Shown here piece by piece: positions 30,751 to 42,300 of a stretch of 64,000 nucleotides of DNA. This stretch comes from Nannochloropsis oceanica. Taxonomy: Eukaryota; Sar; Eustigmatophyceae; Eustigmatales; Monodopsidaceae. Within the stretch, counting starts at the first letter, position 1. Each line of letters opens with the position of its first letter. The notes under the pieces were generated by a model. That model ran no database searches and was not told where the DNA came from. It was given only the letters and a program-made list of their open reading frames with translations. The stretch covers positions 186,001 to 250,000 of the forward strand of contig CP038127.1 in assembly GCA_004519485.1 (NCBI GenBank), read 5' to 3'. Made by a program: the position numbers and the translations under genes.

Positions 30751-32240
30751 ATGGCGACCAGTACGAATAGCAGCAGCAGCAGCACGGCCTCTGCCAATCC
30801 CGACCAAGCGGCACAGCTGAACGACGAGGAATGTAAGTCGATGACCTCGTTGTAGTCATTGCAACGCATTTGTGCTTCTCAATTAAATACACCTGTCATG
30901 CGACTCTCCCTCCCTATCACGACTCTCTCTTTCTTTCCGTCCGCACAGTCGAGGAGCACGACCTGCCCAAGTACCTGAAAATCGCCGAGTCTGCTGCCCT
31001 CCAAGCCGGAAAGTAAGAGTACTTGGAGAGGGGGTGCGCGTAGGGGGGAAATTAGACGTGTGAAGAGCTGGTCCATGAATTAACTGTGGTTTTAGCATCG
31101 TTGTATTAGCCCTATTAACGGAATGAAAGAAGATTTACTAAACCTACTGCCTCTGACCTCTTGTTTCCCCACAGGTTCATCCGTGCCTCCCTCGAACGCC
31201 GGGGCCGCTACGGCCTGACCATCAACGACAAAACCCGAGCTGGCTCCGCTGCTGTGGACCTGGTCACTGAAGTTGACCTACAATCTGAGGAGATCATCAT
31301 CCCGTCGATCCGGAAGGCCGTGAGTGGATCCGGTCGCCGGCATGTGTTCGTTGGGGAGGAGTCGGCCTTCTTGACGGGGACGAACGAGCTGACGGATGAG
31401 TGCACGTGGTTTGTGGATGGGATCGATGGAACGACCAATTTCATTCACGGTTACCCTTTTGTCACGGTAGGTCTTGATTCGTTCAATTTTTTGTCTATTC
31501 ATCCATTTATTGATCGAGTCATCCGTACATTCATTCTCACTACACATGAATTGGTAGATTTCTTATTATTTATTTAACATTCGAGTACTTCGATCCTCAT
31601 TTCAAACACCCACGACCAGGTCTCCATCGGCCTTCTAATCAAGAAACAGCCTGTGGTGGGAGTGGTCTACAACCCTTTTCTTGACGAGCTCTACACTGCC
31701 CATCACCGCGGAGGTGCCTTCTTGAACGGCCAACGGCTCCAGGTCAGCAGCGCCAGCAGCATCCACCATTCTATGGTGGCCACGACCCTCGGCTCCTCCC
31801 GCGACCGCCCTTATCTCAACAAACTGTTGTTCCGTCTCCGGGCTTTGCTTTTGCATAAATTGCAAGCCTTCCGCGTCTCGGGCAGCACGTGCCAGAACCT
31901 GGCCCATGTAGCCAGCGGGCGCCTGGATTGCTACTATGACGAGTGCGGGTTCGGGGGACCGTGGGACATCGCGGCAGGCGTGGTGCTTGTGAAGGAAGCG
32001 GGGGGCATCTTGCGAGGGATCGATGGCGGAGAGTTCACGTTCAAGATGGGACAGGGGGACCTGGTGTGCGGGAATGCGGGCATTGTGGAGGAGGTGGTGG
32101 GCGCGATCAGAGAGGCAGACCGGAAAATGTGGAGGAAGAATGTCATGGTGCAATTGAGGGGATGGGGGAGCATTGGGGTGGTGGTGCTGAGTGCGTGTGC
32201 GGTGTCGCTCTTCCTGGGTGGAAAGAAGAGCCATCCGTAG
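30751..32240 (+). CDS. IMPA: Inositol monophosphatase family enzyme with C-terminal membrane tail
   Basis: Mg-dependent phosphatase that releases myo-inositol from inositol monophosphate. Four exons (30751-30832, 30949-31012, 31175-31466, 31620-32240) give 352 residues, with phases 1, 2 and 0 all consistent. Metal-site motifs are present: GEES at 109-112, DGIDGTTNF at 130-138 and GGPWDIAAG at 258-266, plus the DLVTEVD lithium-region motif near 78. The N-terminal 28 residues are Ser/Asn-rich. After the catalytic fold the protein ends with a basic stretch and a hydrophobic helix (SIGVVVLSACAVSLFLGG) followed by KKSHP, which looks like a tail anchor; ordinary IMPases lack this. The family also includes galactose-phosphate and histidinol-phosphate phosphatases, so substrate is inferred. 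Divergent from the Gly/Trp-rich gene. Confidence 0.88.
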
Positions 32241-33030
32241 GCTCCTTGCCTTCCCCCCCTCCCTCGCTTCCTTCCGATTGAAAGGGGGAAAGGAAGGCGA
32301 GGAGGACGAACGCCACAGTGCTTTGGATGGAGGTCTAAAGGGACGTGCAGTGGAGCTGCTAAACGCGTTTACCGTTCCTCCTTGCTGGGAGGAGGAGGAG
32401 GGGGAGACAGAGCCACGGTGACGAAGGGGTGGGGGTGGAAAGGACAAGGGAAGGGAAGGAGGGAAGATACTTTGTGTCTTTAAGAATGATCCGCCATGTG
32501 GTTTTTGGTGAGATATGACAATAGTGGGGGAGGCAGGGAAAGAGAGAAAAACGGAGGGAGGGATGTACATTTAAAAGGAGTGGGAGTGAGGGTGGAGGGG
32601 CGGGGAGGAGCACGCGAGGGTTGTTTCTGTACATGTTTGTCTATTCGGCTGTAGGGTAAAGGGAGAGAAGTAATGAGAAAAGGAGGGAGAGCTTGAAGTC
32701 GAAGGAGGAGAAGAAGATGGATCGTCCGTGATAGCAGTAGAGTAGCTATAAGGGTAGCTATAACAAGCAAGGATAGGAGTAGCAACAAGAGCGGACAGAG
32801 AGGGGACCGTCGGAAAAACGATGCTGTGGTTTTTGCGGCCACAAAGGCCCTGCTTTTAAGCCTCTTGTCTCTTGCTAAGAACATCAAACATCCATTTTCC
32901 ATTTCGTTGCTCTCCCCTCCACATCTTGAAGCCAGAAAAAGATAGAAACAAGAACTCGTTTGTATCTCTTTTGTTGAAACCTTGATCCATTTACTCATTT
33001 ATTTCCCGACGTTCAAAATTCTAATGGGTA
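32241..33030. other. Convergent intergenic region
   Basis: 3' flanks of IMPase (+) and rhomboid (-), GGA-rich near 32295-32410. Open frames here are low-complexity shadows. Confidence 0.6.
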
Positions 33031-33864
33031 TCATACCAACGTCGGTCCTCTTTCTCCCCCCTCCGGGTGCAAAACCACCGTCTGCGGAGGCCTGCTTCCT
33101 CCCCCCTCCCTCCCTCCCTCCTCTCGCTCCGACATGGCCCGGTTGACATAGTCGATACAGGGCATGGGGACTTGGGAGGTCGCCTTCAAGCTGTACACCA
33201 TCATCACGCTCATCCAGAACAAGAATACTGCACACCAGTATGCGCTCTTGGCCCAATCGAGCGTCCCCAGCGCCGTCAACCCCCCGGCCACTATCCCGGC
33301 AGCATGCCCTACAAAGCTGGCGTTCCGCACGATTAATTGAGTGATGAACAGACTCACAACGGGCATCATCACCGACGGTACCTCCACCAACCCAAACACA
33401 CTACTCATTCCCGTGCTACGCGCACTTAATACAGTCATCCACGCAAATATCACCGCACTGTACCCGACTGACCCCCCCTCCTGCCATGCCCTGTCTTGGG
33501 GGGCGGGTAGTCGAGAGGAGACTACATGCACGACTCCCAGCATGATTCCCTTAGAGAGCATTACCAATGCCAGAGATTGGACAAAGAAGACCCATGGTCC
33601 GAGCATGAGCTCTGCGACTCGACAGCTCCACAACGACATGACATTAAAGCCAATATGTGCCAGATCAAAGTGCGAATGGGCCGCCGTCAAGCATCGCCAC
33701 CACTCTCCCTGAGTCACAACCTTAGCGTAAGAAAAACACACCTTGTCGGGGGATATGCGATTGTTCCACAACGGGAACCAAATAAGGATCAGCACTGCAC
33801 AAGTCAAGGCGACGATGGGCGTGAGCATCACGTCTTGGATGAAGGGGGAGGGCGGAGGGGACAT
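33031..33864 (-). CDS. Rhomboid-family intramembrane serine protease
   Basis: 277 residues, single exon, ATG 33864. Rhomboids cleave membrane proteins within the bilayer. The catalytic Ser lies in GYSAVIFAW (Ser 136) and the catalytic His in FVGHAAGIVAG (His 187), with the expected helix spacing. An upstream WWRCLTAAHSHFDLAHIGFN block matches the conserved L1/helix 2 region (Arg-His-x-Asn type Asn at 74). Six hydrophobic segments are visible. The C-terminal tail of about 45 residues is hydrophilic and Gly/Glu-rich, exposed to the cytosol in the RHBDL4-like arrangement. No mitochondrial presequence is apparent, so an ER or Golgi location is more likely. Divergent from ACY1, 449 bp apart. Confidence 0.88.
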   Translation of the reverse strand: MSPPPSPFIQDVMLTPIVALTCAVLILIWFPLWNNRISPDKVCFSYAKVVTQGEWWRCLTAAHSHFDLAHIGFNVMSLWSCRVAELMLGPWVFFVQSLALVMLSKGIMLGVVHVVSSRLPAPQDRAWQEGGSVGYSAVIFAWMTVLSARSTGMSSVFGLVEVPSVMMPVVSLFITQLIVRNASFVGHAAGIVAGGLTALGTLDWAKSAYWCAVFLFWMSVMMVYSLKATSQVPMPCIDYVNRAMSEREEGGREGGGSRPPQTVVLHPEGGERGPTLV

Positions 33865-34313
33865 TTTTCCTGTAAGGGCAGTGGGTGGGATACTAGCTCG
33901 GTGGATAGGACTGCGCCGGACTAGCTAGCAAGAAGCGTCGATGTGGCCGTGCTGGGTGGAAATATGTGACCCGGTGGGGTGGAAAAAGCGGGCGGGCAGC
34001 GTGGGGCGTTTGCAGGGAGTCCAAGGCCCGGTTGCAAATTGACAAGAGGTGCCTTTATTTGGTTTCGTCGCGGAGTCTCCTGTGTGCCCCTCGTCTTCGA
34101 CGGTCTAGAGACGCCTGCGCTCTCTGTGTGGAGGCGAAATAATTTATAATGGTTGAATGTGGGTTAGGGAACGAGGTCATTATTATTATTGGTGGACGAA
34201 TGCAAAATCGGCGTTGTTCAAGAAGTTGTTGGCGAGTCCAACGGTGGAGCGGTGCCTCTTGTCTAATTGAAGCCCGCACTATATACACCCACAGCTTGCC
34301 AGCGCAACCAACC
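33865..34313. other. Divergent intergenic region between rhomboid and ACY1
   Basis: Probable shared promoter. An ATTATTATT run occurs at 34180-34189. No gene recognised. Confidence 0.5.
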
Positions 34314-36071
34314 ATGGCCACCTTCATATCGAGTCCAATGACGCCTCTGGAGAAGGAGGAAGCCTTGACTCTTTTTGAAGAGTTGCTCAGGTTCCCGACC
34401 ATCTCCTTTGCTGGTCCCACCAACGGGAGCTACCGCGCCTGTGCCCAGTGGCTGGTGAAGACGCTAAGCGACTTGGGTTTAGAGACACAGGTAAGAAAGA
34501 TCATGGTATGGGGCGTGTGTGAGTGTTTATGACTTTGCTCGGATCGGTGCAACGGCGCAAGTCGAATTGGACCATCATCACACCACGATTTCCTACACCC
34601 CGATTCCAACCACCTGCCCAAACCTCCCCCTCCTCTAATCTTTCAGTTGCGTACATCATGTCTCCTTTTACCTTTCAATCTTTGCACTATCATTATCAGA
34701 TTTTTGAGCTTGTCCCCAACAAGCCCGTGGTCCTGGCCAGCTGGATCGGCTCCGAGCCCGAGCTGCCCTCCCTCTTGCTCAACTCCCACTATGACGTGGT
34801 ACCCGCTCTCATCGACTACTGGCACACCGACCCCTTCACGCCGGTGCGGAAGGATGGGAAGATTTATGCGCGGTATGCAACATTTAAAGAGATAGGTGCT
34901 TCTTATTTCACTGTACTTTTGACTCCCAGTCGTCCTCACGTGCTCCACAAGGTAATCGACCACTCGATTCACGAACGCAATCTCTTCCCCTCCCTCCGCC
35001 ATTTTTCCTCCCTCCACCTTCCCCCAACACAGCGGCACCCAAGACATGAAATGTGTCTGCGCCCAATACATCCTCGCCATCAAGCGCCTAAAGTCCTTTC
35101 ACGACCCCTCCCTCCCACCCTTCCTCCCCCGCCGCTCAATCCACCTCTCCTTCGTTCCCGACGAGGAGATCGGCGGTGAAGACGGCATGGGCCCCTTCCT
35201 CCTGACCTCCCAATTCAAAAATTTGAATGTTGGATTGGCGCTAGACGAGGGGATCGCGAACCCGTTGGATGAATATACGTTTTTCTATGGAGAGAGGATG
35301 CCGTTGTGGATAAGAGTAAAGGCACAAGGGAAAACGGGCCATGGCTCTCGGTTCATCCCTGGGACCGCAGTTAGTAAGATCATTGAAGTGGCGAATAAGG
35401 CCTTGGCTTTTCGGGTCGTGCAGGAAAAAACATTGGGGTATACCAGCCCACATTCTCATCAAGGAGAGGGAGGGGGGGAGGCAGGGAATTTTGGAGGGGG
35501 TTGTAAGCACGCTCAGGCCAAAAAATTGGGGGACGTGACGAGTTTGAATCTGACAGTGTTGAAGGCAGGGGTAAGCATGGATGGTGGGGAAACCTTTGCG
35601 TTTAATGTAATTCCGCAGGAGGCAGAGGCTGGGTTTGACATACGCGTGCCGCCCGGTGTGTCATTTGCAGAGATCAGGAAGTTGTTAGATGAGTGGACGA
35701 GTGAAGACGGGGTCAGCTGGGAATTCGCCCAGGAGGGAGGGAAAGATCCGTTGCTTGACCATCACATCACCTCGATTGATCGGGAACAGAATCCATGGTT
35801 CTCAATTTTTTACGACGCCTTGGCCAGTCGGGGGGTCAAAATAACCCCTGAGGTATTTCCTGCCTCCACGGACGCGCGCTTTGTCAGGGCGATGGGGTTG
35901 GCGGCATTTGGGTTTAGCCCGATGCGGAAGACGGAGATGTTGTTGCATGAGCATAATGAGTGGATTGGGGAGGACATGTTTGTCGAGGGGGTAGGGGTAT
36001 ATGAGACGTTGATTCGGTCGTTGGGTAGCGCCGAGAAATTTCAAGGGGAGGGAGTGGCCAAAAAGAAATGA
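34314..36071 (+). CDS. ACY1: Aminoacylase-1 (M20 metallopeptidase family)
   Basis: Zinc enzyme that removes the acyl group from N-acyl-L-amino acids in the cytosol. Three exons (34314-34490, 34700-34872, 35033-36071) give 462 residues. Metal and catalytic residues are all visible: His 89 and Asp 91 in LLLNSHYDVVP, Asp 121 in GTQDMK, the catalytic Glu and metal Glu in VPDEEIGGEDG (161-162), and a C-terminal LLHEHNEWI His. The lid-domain KTGHGSRF motif is also present. Exon junction 2/3 recreates ARGTQDMK, the expected motif. One loop near 35450-35525 carries a Gly/Glu-rich insert (HQGEGGGEAGNFGGG) not usual for the family. Ends in Lys-Lys-Lys. The upstream frame to 34149 is treated as leader. 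Confidence 0.92.
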
Positions 36072-36822
36072 AGAAAAAAAATGACATGAATGGAGACGAA
36101 ACAAGATACTGTATGCATACTAGTCTTGCATTCGAACTGACAAAGCGATACGTTCCTTGTATGACGCGAGGGCAGAGGAATTCAGTGCGCGCGTCTGATT
36201 GGGGGGTCACCTTGCATTATCTTCTGCACACTGTGGTGATCAGCGACGACGTATCATTTGACGCCCGTACATACAGCGAAGAAAGGCAACACCAATCAAA
36301 ATGATGAGAAAAAAACACTCGAAGGTCACAGCGCAACCCACCAGCTCTCCTTCCTTCAACGGGTTGCTTCAACCCGTTGAAATCGCTCTGCGTCAGAACC
36401 GGTGACATAATCCACAGCACCGCCAAGCAGAAGGCCTTAAAAAATTATGCCAATCGTCTTATTCATGAGTCACCGTGTACGGTGGCCGGGATGTGCGTAT
36501 CCTGGCTCAAAAAGCAAGTGCTCTCCGTGCCTGCAGCTGCCTTTACCCGCTGTGACCGAGCCTCAAGTACAATTTCAACAAGATCAACGAGCAGCAGCAT
36601 ACGGTCTTGGCCCCTGCAGCATTTTCCCATCCAGCCCTGACTAAGCAGCTTTAGTCTACGCTTTCGCTAATCATTATCTACTCACGATAGGGTTTGAAAG
36701 GGCGACAAGGTCTCGGTTGTAAAGCGGAGCCCGCATTTGAAATAAGATCAAGGAACAAAGTGCCTACACACTTTTCCAACATTCGACAATACAAAATACA
36801 GTCAGAACGCCTTCATGCACGT
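36072..36822. other. Intergenic between ACY1 and PGAM
   Basis: Contains a perfect 11-bp inverted repeat at 36355-36381. Otherwise mixed sequence with no supported gene; the last 100 bases are probably the PGAM leader. Confidence 0.5.
36355..36381. repeat. Perfect inverted repeat, 11-bp stem and 5-base loop
   Basis: TTCAACGGGTT, loop GCTTC, AACCCGTTGAA. Could form a hairpin in ACY1 3' RNA, or be a binding palindrome in the PGAM promoter region. Confidence 0.8.
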
Positions 36823-38596
36823 ATGAGTAGCGTCCTTCTTCGCACCAGCGTAAGCACCACCGCCTTGCGAGCCTCTGGTTTCCCCTCCGATTGCGTCGGA
36901 TCACTTTCCCCCCAAGCACTGCTTGCACAACCAGAACTCAACTCAAGGACAACACTGGCGTTTTCCACGCGACACCACCAGCCCCAGCAGCAAACCCCCA
37001 TACCCTTGGGATCATCGCCCTCTTCTCCCCAGTCCCCTTTCACTGCTGATTTCGCTCAGCAGGCCTCCCTCCCGTCTCCCTCCCCTACCCCGGCTACTGC
37101 TGCATACGAGGTCCTCTTTGTGCGTCACGGGCAGTCAACGTGGAATCGGGACAATAGGTTCATTGGTTGGACCGATGTGCCGTTGACAGAACAAGGATTA
37201 GAGGAAGCAAGGGAGGCAGGGCGAGTGCTGGCCCGGGAGGGAGTGAAAGTCGACGAGGTAAGTTCTGTTTACAAAGAGGGCGGGATGGAAGGGGTATTAA
37301 TTCTGGAGCAATTTGAGCCGGAGTAGTCGGAGGGCCCAAGGGCTTGAAGGTACACGATGGCCACCATGGCTTACGTTCATTTGGGAAAAAAATACGATCG
37401 TGATACAGACAACCACAAACTCGCCCTTCTTACTCATTCCCTCTCTCCCCCCCCTCCGCAGGTTCACACGAGCCTCCTCAAGCGCTGCATCAAAACGGCC
37501 TGGACTATCCTCCGTGAACTGGGACAAGAGTACACTCCCGTGCACTGCCACTGGCGGCTGAACGAACGCAGCTATGGGTCCTTGGTTGGGCTGGAAAAGA
37601 AATCTACAGTTGCTAGGCACGGCGTGGAGACAGTGAGGACCTGGCGCAGATCTTTCGATGTCCGTCCCCCGCCTCAACGTATGGACGATAAATACTGGCC
37701 CGGAAAGGACAAGAAATATAAGAAATTGCTTGCGAGTGGGACACTTCCACGAATTCCCGCGGCAGAGTGCTTGAAGGACGTGAAGGAGCGTGCTGCGGCC
37801 CATTGGGAGGAGGTGGTGGTGCCGGCCACCAAGGCCGGGAAGCGTGTCGTTGTCGTTGGGCACGAAAATAATTTAAGGGCATTGTTTATGCACATTGACC
37901 AGGTCGCACCAGAAGATATGCTGCACGTGGAGATTCCTCGAGCGGCACCCTTGAGGTATCAATTCGGTATGTCCTCCCAAAAAAGATAAATTGAGTTCAT
38001 GGTTGGTGGAGCCTCCTTCGCTCCCATTCACGTGCTCCTCCCTCCCTCCCTTCCTCCCATCTTTTCTTTTTCTGTCATCATTATATTCCTCTTACGTCTC
38101 TCTTCCCCCTCCTTCCTGTCCTTTCCCCCTCCCTCCTTTACCAGACGCCCAGATGAAGCCCGTGAGGCAGGCGGAGCCCGCCCCCTTCCTAACGGGACAG
38201 TTCCTGATATCGGCGGAGAAAGTTGCGGCGGTCAAAGAGAGGGATTCAAGACAAGTGTATGATCTAAGAATTACCTCTAACTTGGAAAAAGGGAGTGGCA
38301 GTCGGAGGTGGGTGGAGGAACAGCCGCAGCAGGCGAAGAAGGAGGAGCAAGAGGAGCAGGTGCGGAGGGGGCAGCAGCTGCGACTGAATCGGACGGGCTT
38401 GAGCATCAATGCTCTGAGAGGTATCAAGGCGTCTTGGATTTCCTTGCCGGACGAGCGCGGCACTACTGGTGCTTCTCCAGATTCCCCAGCTGCTGCTGCT
38501 GGTACTTCGGGAGGGTCGCCCGAGACGATGAAAAGAGTGCTGAGATTGTTCGATCCCGATCAGAACCTGTGGCGCTTTACCTATCCCTCCCTTTGA
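36823..38596 (+). CDS. PGAM: 2,3-bisphosphoglycerate-dependent phosphoglycerate mutase with organelle-type presequence
   Basis: Glycolytic enzyme that interconverts 3- and 2-phosphoglycerate. Three exons (36823-37257, 37462-37966, 38145-38596) give 463 residues with consistent phases. The core begins at about residue 95: LFVRHGQSTWNRDNRFIGWT holds the phospho-histidine, LLKRCIKTAW the conserved Arg, HWRLNERSYGSL the catalytic Glu, and VVVVGHENNLRALF the second His (most relatives read GHGNSLR). The first 90 residues are Ser/Thr/Arg-rich with few acids, typical of a mitochondrial or plastid presequence. After the normal end of the fold (near AQMKPV) there is an extra C-terminal region of about 140 residues, largely Gln/Glu and Ala/Gly-rich, which I do not recognise. 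Tandem with ACY1 rather than divergent. Confidence 0.9.
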
Positions 38597-39310
38597 AGAG
38601 GCAAATGGATGGAGCGAAGGCAAGAAGAGGGGTACGAAAAAGAACAGCAGTAGAAATATTATGTAGAAGAGAAGGAGCACATTAGTGCATGAAGGGGTGA
38701 TGTATGTTGTTGTGTATATGTCAAAAATCGACATCGAGAAAGTGTAGTTGCCGGTCAACAATGAGATGGAAAGATTGAATATGCAGACATGTAGGGCATG
38801 ACTTAGAAAGGAGGTGCAACACAATAGCAGCCTGCAGCAACAGCTGCAGCAAGAGCAACGATTGAATATGCAGACATGTAGGGCATGACTTAGAAAGGAG
38901 GTGCAACACAATAGCAGCCTGCAGCTACAGCTGCAGCAAGAGCAACTGAAAAATGTCGACTCAAACGACAGCAGAGGTAATTAACGAGGAACAGAGAGAG
39001 CGGGGGGGCCTTGGGGTCGAGGTTCAGGCACCTGCTTCACCAGCGACCAATACAGAAAATGGAATAACGGAGTCACTCCGAGCTGTGATGATAATGACGA
39101 CGCGCGACAAAAAAACAAAAAAACAAATGAGCATTAAAGTAAAAAGCACGCTTATTCGACGCGGGGAAAGCCACGAGGGTGTCAAAAAAGTTGTTTAATT
39201 ATTTGTTAGTCGCTTTGTTTTCCCGACAGTGTCTACATCCCTAAGCTTTTTTCCCATAATTTCTTCATATTTCATTTCCTCCGTTCCTCTTAAATTTATC
39301 TCGGTATCAC
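38597..39310. other. Convergent intergenic region with tandem repeat
   Basis: 3' flanks of PGAM (+) and the helicase (-). Includes the 87-bp tandem duplication listed next. An 81-codon frame at 38953-39198 has no family support. Confidence 0.6.
38773..38946. repeat. Tandem duplication, 2 x 87 bp
   Basis: Copies begin GATTGAATATGCAGACATGT at 38773 and 38860. They are almost identical, differing at about one base (CAGCAACAG versus CAGCTACAG). Each unit contains the palindromic CAGCTG core. The repeat lies in the PGAM 3' flank. Confidence 0.9.
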
Positions 39311-42300
39311 TCACTTTCGCGGCGGCTGCGGTGCACGATATCCGCCATGGTTAGGATTGGCAGAAGGGCTTAGCTGTTGCTGCTGCAGACCCCCAGCCCT
39401 GGCAGCAGCCGCAGCGAGCGGTGACACGAGAATAGGGCGGTTATCGACACGACCACCCCTGCCCCCGCTGCCACCACCGATTCGACCACCTACAGGACGG
39501 CCTCCCCCGCCTCTCCTTCCCATTCCCCCGTAAGCACTATCACAACCGCTACCTCTGCTCCGCCCTCTTCCCCTTCCTCCAAGATGGAGCTGTTGCAGCC
39601 CATTTCTCCCCCCGCCTCCAAATACTGCTGCCGCTGCTTTCCCCGCCGGCATGTAATGATTCTCAAGAGTGAGTAAACGAACAGCCGAGCGGAGCGCATC
39701 CTGACACGTTTCCGAAAGACGAGCCTGCGGATGCTTGACAAAAACCAAAAACGCATCTTGCAGTCTTAACCGCAAGGCCAACAACTGCAGCGCCACCTCT
39801 TTAGGACAACGGAAGGTAATCCAATCGTCCAGCAGTAGCAAGGCCTGCTCCCCCAGATTACCCTCCCCATCGTCGTCTTCCTCCTCCACTTCCTCCTCCC
39901 CTTCCTCCTCCCCTTCCGCTTCCTCCCCTTCCGCTTCCTCCCCTCCCACTTCTTGTCTCCCTTTCTCCCCACTAAGCAGCCCCTTCATTCCCCGAACCTT
40001 TAAATCTCCACACATCAGAAACAAACTCACCACTGGTACCGGCGTCGTGTTAGAAATCACAAAAATGGATGGCGTCCGAACAACCTCCGAAAACACCAAA
40101 AATTCCGGCCCACCCCCCATGGCCCTATGCGCTTCTGCCGTACTTGCGCGGGTGAAACGGGACCCAGGGTGGTAATTAACACTGGACTGATGAAGTTTGG
40201 CTTTCTTTTGACATGTCGTTGTAAAATTGACGTCGCCGACGGTACGGGAGGCAACACTGGGGTAGAGTCCCGCGCAGACAACGGCGGTGAGCAAGGCAAG
40301 ATTGCGGTCGTGTTCGACGACTGGGCTTATCTTGCTCTCGCTACTGTTACTGCTCCAGAAAAGGGGATTTTCGAAGCCCATCCCTGCTAACTCATTGCCC
40401 ACCTGCTTCACCACATCTACCACTGTGGTCAAGGTTGACTTCGACAGGAAGTACCGATCGCAATACCCAGAGGACGCTTGCGCCCCTCCTCTCTCCGCCG
40501 CAGACTCAAACCCACTCAGCGCTCCTAACAGCGCCAAATGGTCACTCATCGTCCCCCCCGCCAAATCCATCTTTGCTGTCGCTGCTTTCGCCTTCCCATC
40601 CGCTGTCAACGGCAAGACGAACGGATCGCGATACGCGAGCGCGCACCCCACCTTCAGCGCGGTCCGCCCACATCCCAAAAGTTGACCCCACAGGACCATT
40701 TTACCGATACGTGGATCCAGAGGAAGGCGCGCGAGCTTGTGTCCCAAGTCCGTAAGTTGCTCACGGGCGGTGAGGGCGCCGATTTGAACGAGGAGGTCGA
40801 TGGCATTTTTGACTGATAAGTCATGGGGGGCATCTAGAGCTTTCCCTAAGAAAGACATAATTGAATCCCCCTCCAACCTTGAGGCCTTCAACCGTGATAT
40901 CTCCCTATCCTCTTTTTCCTCTTCCTCCTCCCCTTCTTCTTCTTCCACATCTAATGCCAATGATGCCAACAGCACGTGCGCCGCCGCAGTCTTCTTCTTC
41001 TTCTTCTTCTTCTTCCCACCACCAATACCAGAAACCACGTGTCGCTCGAAGGGGTCATAGCCCGGAGCCAATCCAAGCAACTTTGCCTGCAAACACAACT
41101 CTTCCAATGGCGTCGTCAACAACTCCGACTCCTTAAACTCCTTCAAACTCTCGTACCTCCTTCGCGAACACAAGTGAAAACATACCCCCGCCATTGTCCG
41201 TCCGGCCCGCCCTCTCCTCTGCCGCGCACTCGCCTTACTGATCCATGTCGGCTGCAACGTACACAGTTTCAGGAAAGGATCGTAATTTTTTTCCTTCACC
41301 CTGCAGCTATCCACGACAAACACGATATCATCAATGGTCACCGAGGTCTCGGCAATGTTAGTCGCAAGGACAATCTTCCGGACCCCCGCCGGTGGACTCT
41401 TGAAAACCTCCCGCTGCTGCTGCGAGGGAATACCCGAATGCAGCGGCAACAGCAAGAATTTGTCCGCACGGCCCAGGACGGGATCTCGTCTCAAGGCATC
41501 GCGCAGCCGACTTATATCATCCCATCCCGGCAAAAACACCAAAATCGCTCCAGGACGATACCCGGACTCCACAATGTATACTAGCAACGACTGGATCAAG
41601 TCATAGTCAACCAGCTCATCATCAAACGCGTACTGATATGCCCTCAATGCCTCCTGTCCCTCCACCTCCGTCGCCGCCGGTATCGGGCACTCCAAAGCAC
41701 TATGCCTGTGCGGCTCTCTCATCACTTCCTCCCCCTCCCCCACATCCTCCACAGTCGAAATAAATCCTCCTTCTTCTCCTCTGGCCAAAGCAGCCAAAGG
41801 ACCACTACTATTGATACGTGCAGGTGTCTCTCCCCAATCTTCGTATTCAGGCACGTACCCTTCCTTTCCCTGCCCCTCCAAGTCCCGCAACAACTGTTCT
41901 TCTAATGCCTGGAACCCTCCCTCCCTCATTCCCTCGTCTTCCCCCTCGTCCTCCACCTCGATCACAACACCGTCACACAAGACTATATGCGTCCCGTATT
42001 CCTCCGGGGAACGAAATCCCTTCTGCCCGCACATCTCACACGCATACACAGGCGTCGCCTGACACAAAGCACGCAGCAAGGCGTTGTCTCCTTGTCCCCC
42101 TCCCTTTCCCGCCGTCCCGAAGGCCTTCTTACTGCTGCCACTCTTGCTGTTGCTACTGCCGCTGCTGCCGTCCTTCACCAAACCGAGTTTCTGCAAGTAC
42201 CGGGTTTGTAAGAGCACATCTTCCAGGTAGAACTCTTGGACAGGGTAGCAGGTCGAGCCAATAGTGGCCACTGGACACCCCCCAAAGTAAGCAGAGAGCT

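Noticed and set aside
38953-39198. 81-codon plus-strand frame after the 87-bp repeat
   Set aside because: Starts at ATG but has no family support and lies between two convergent genes; probably PGAM 3' flank.
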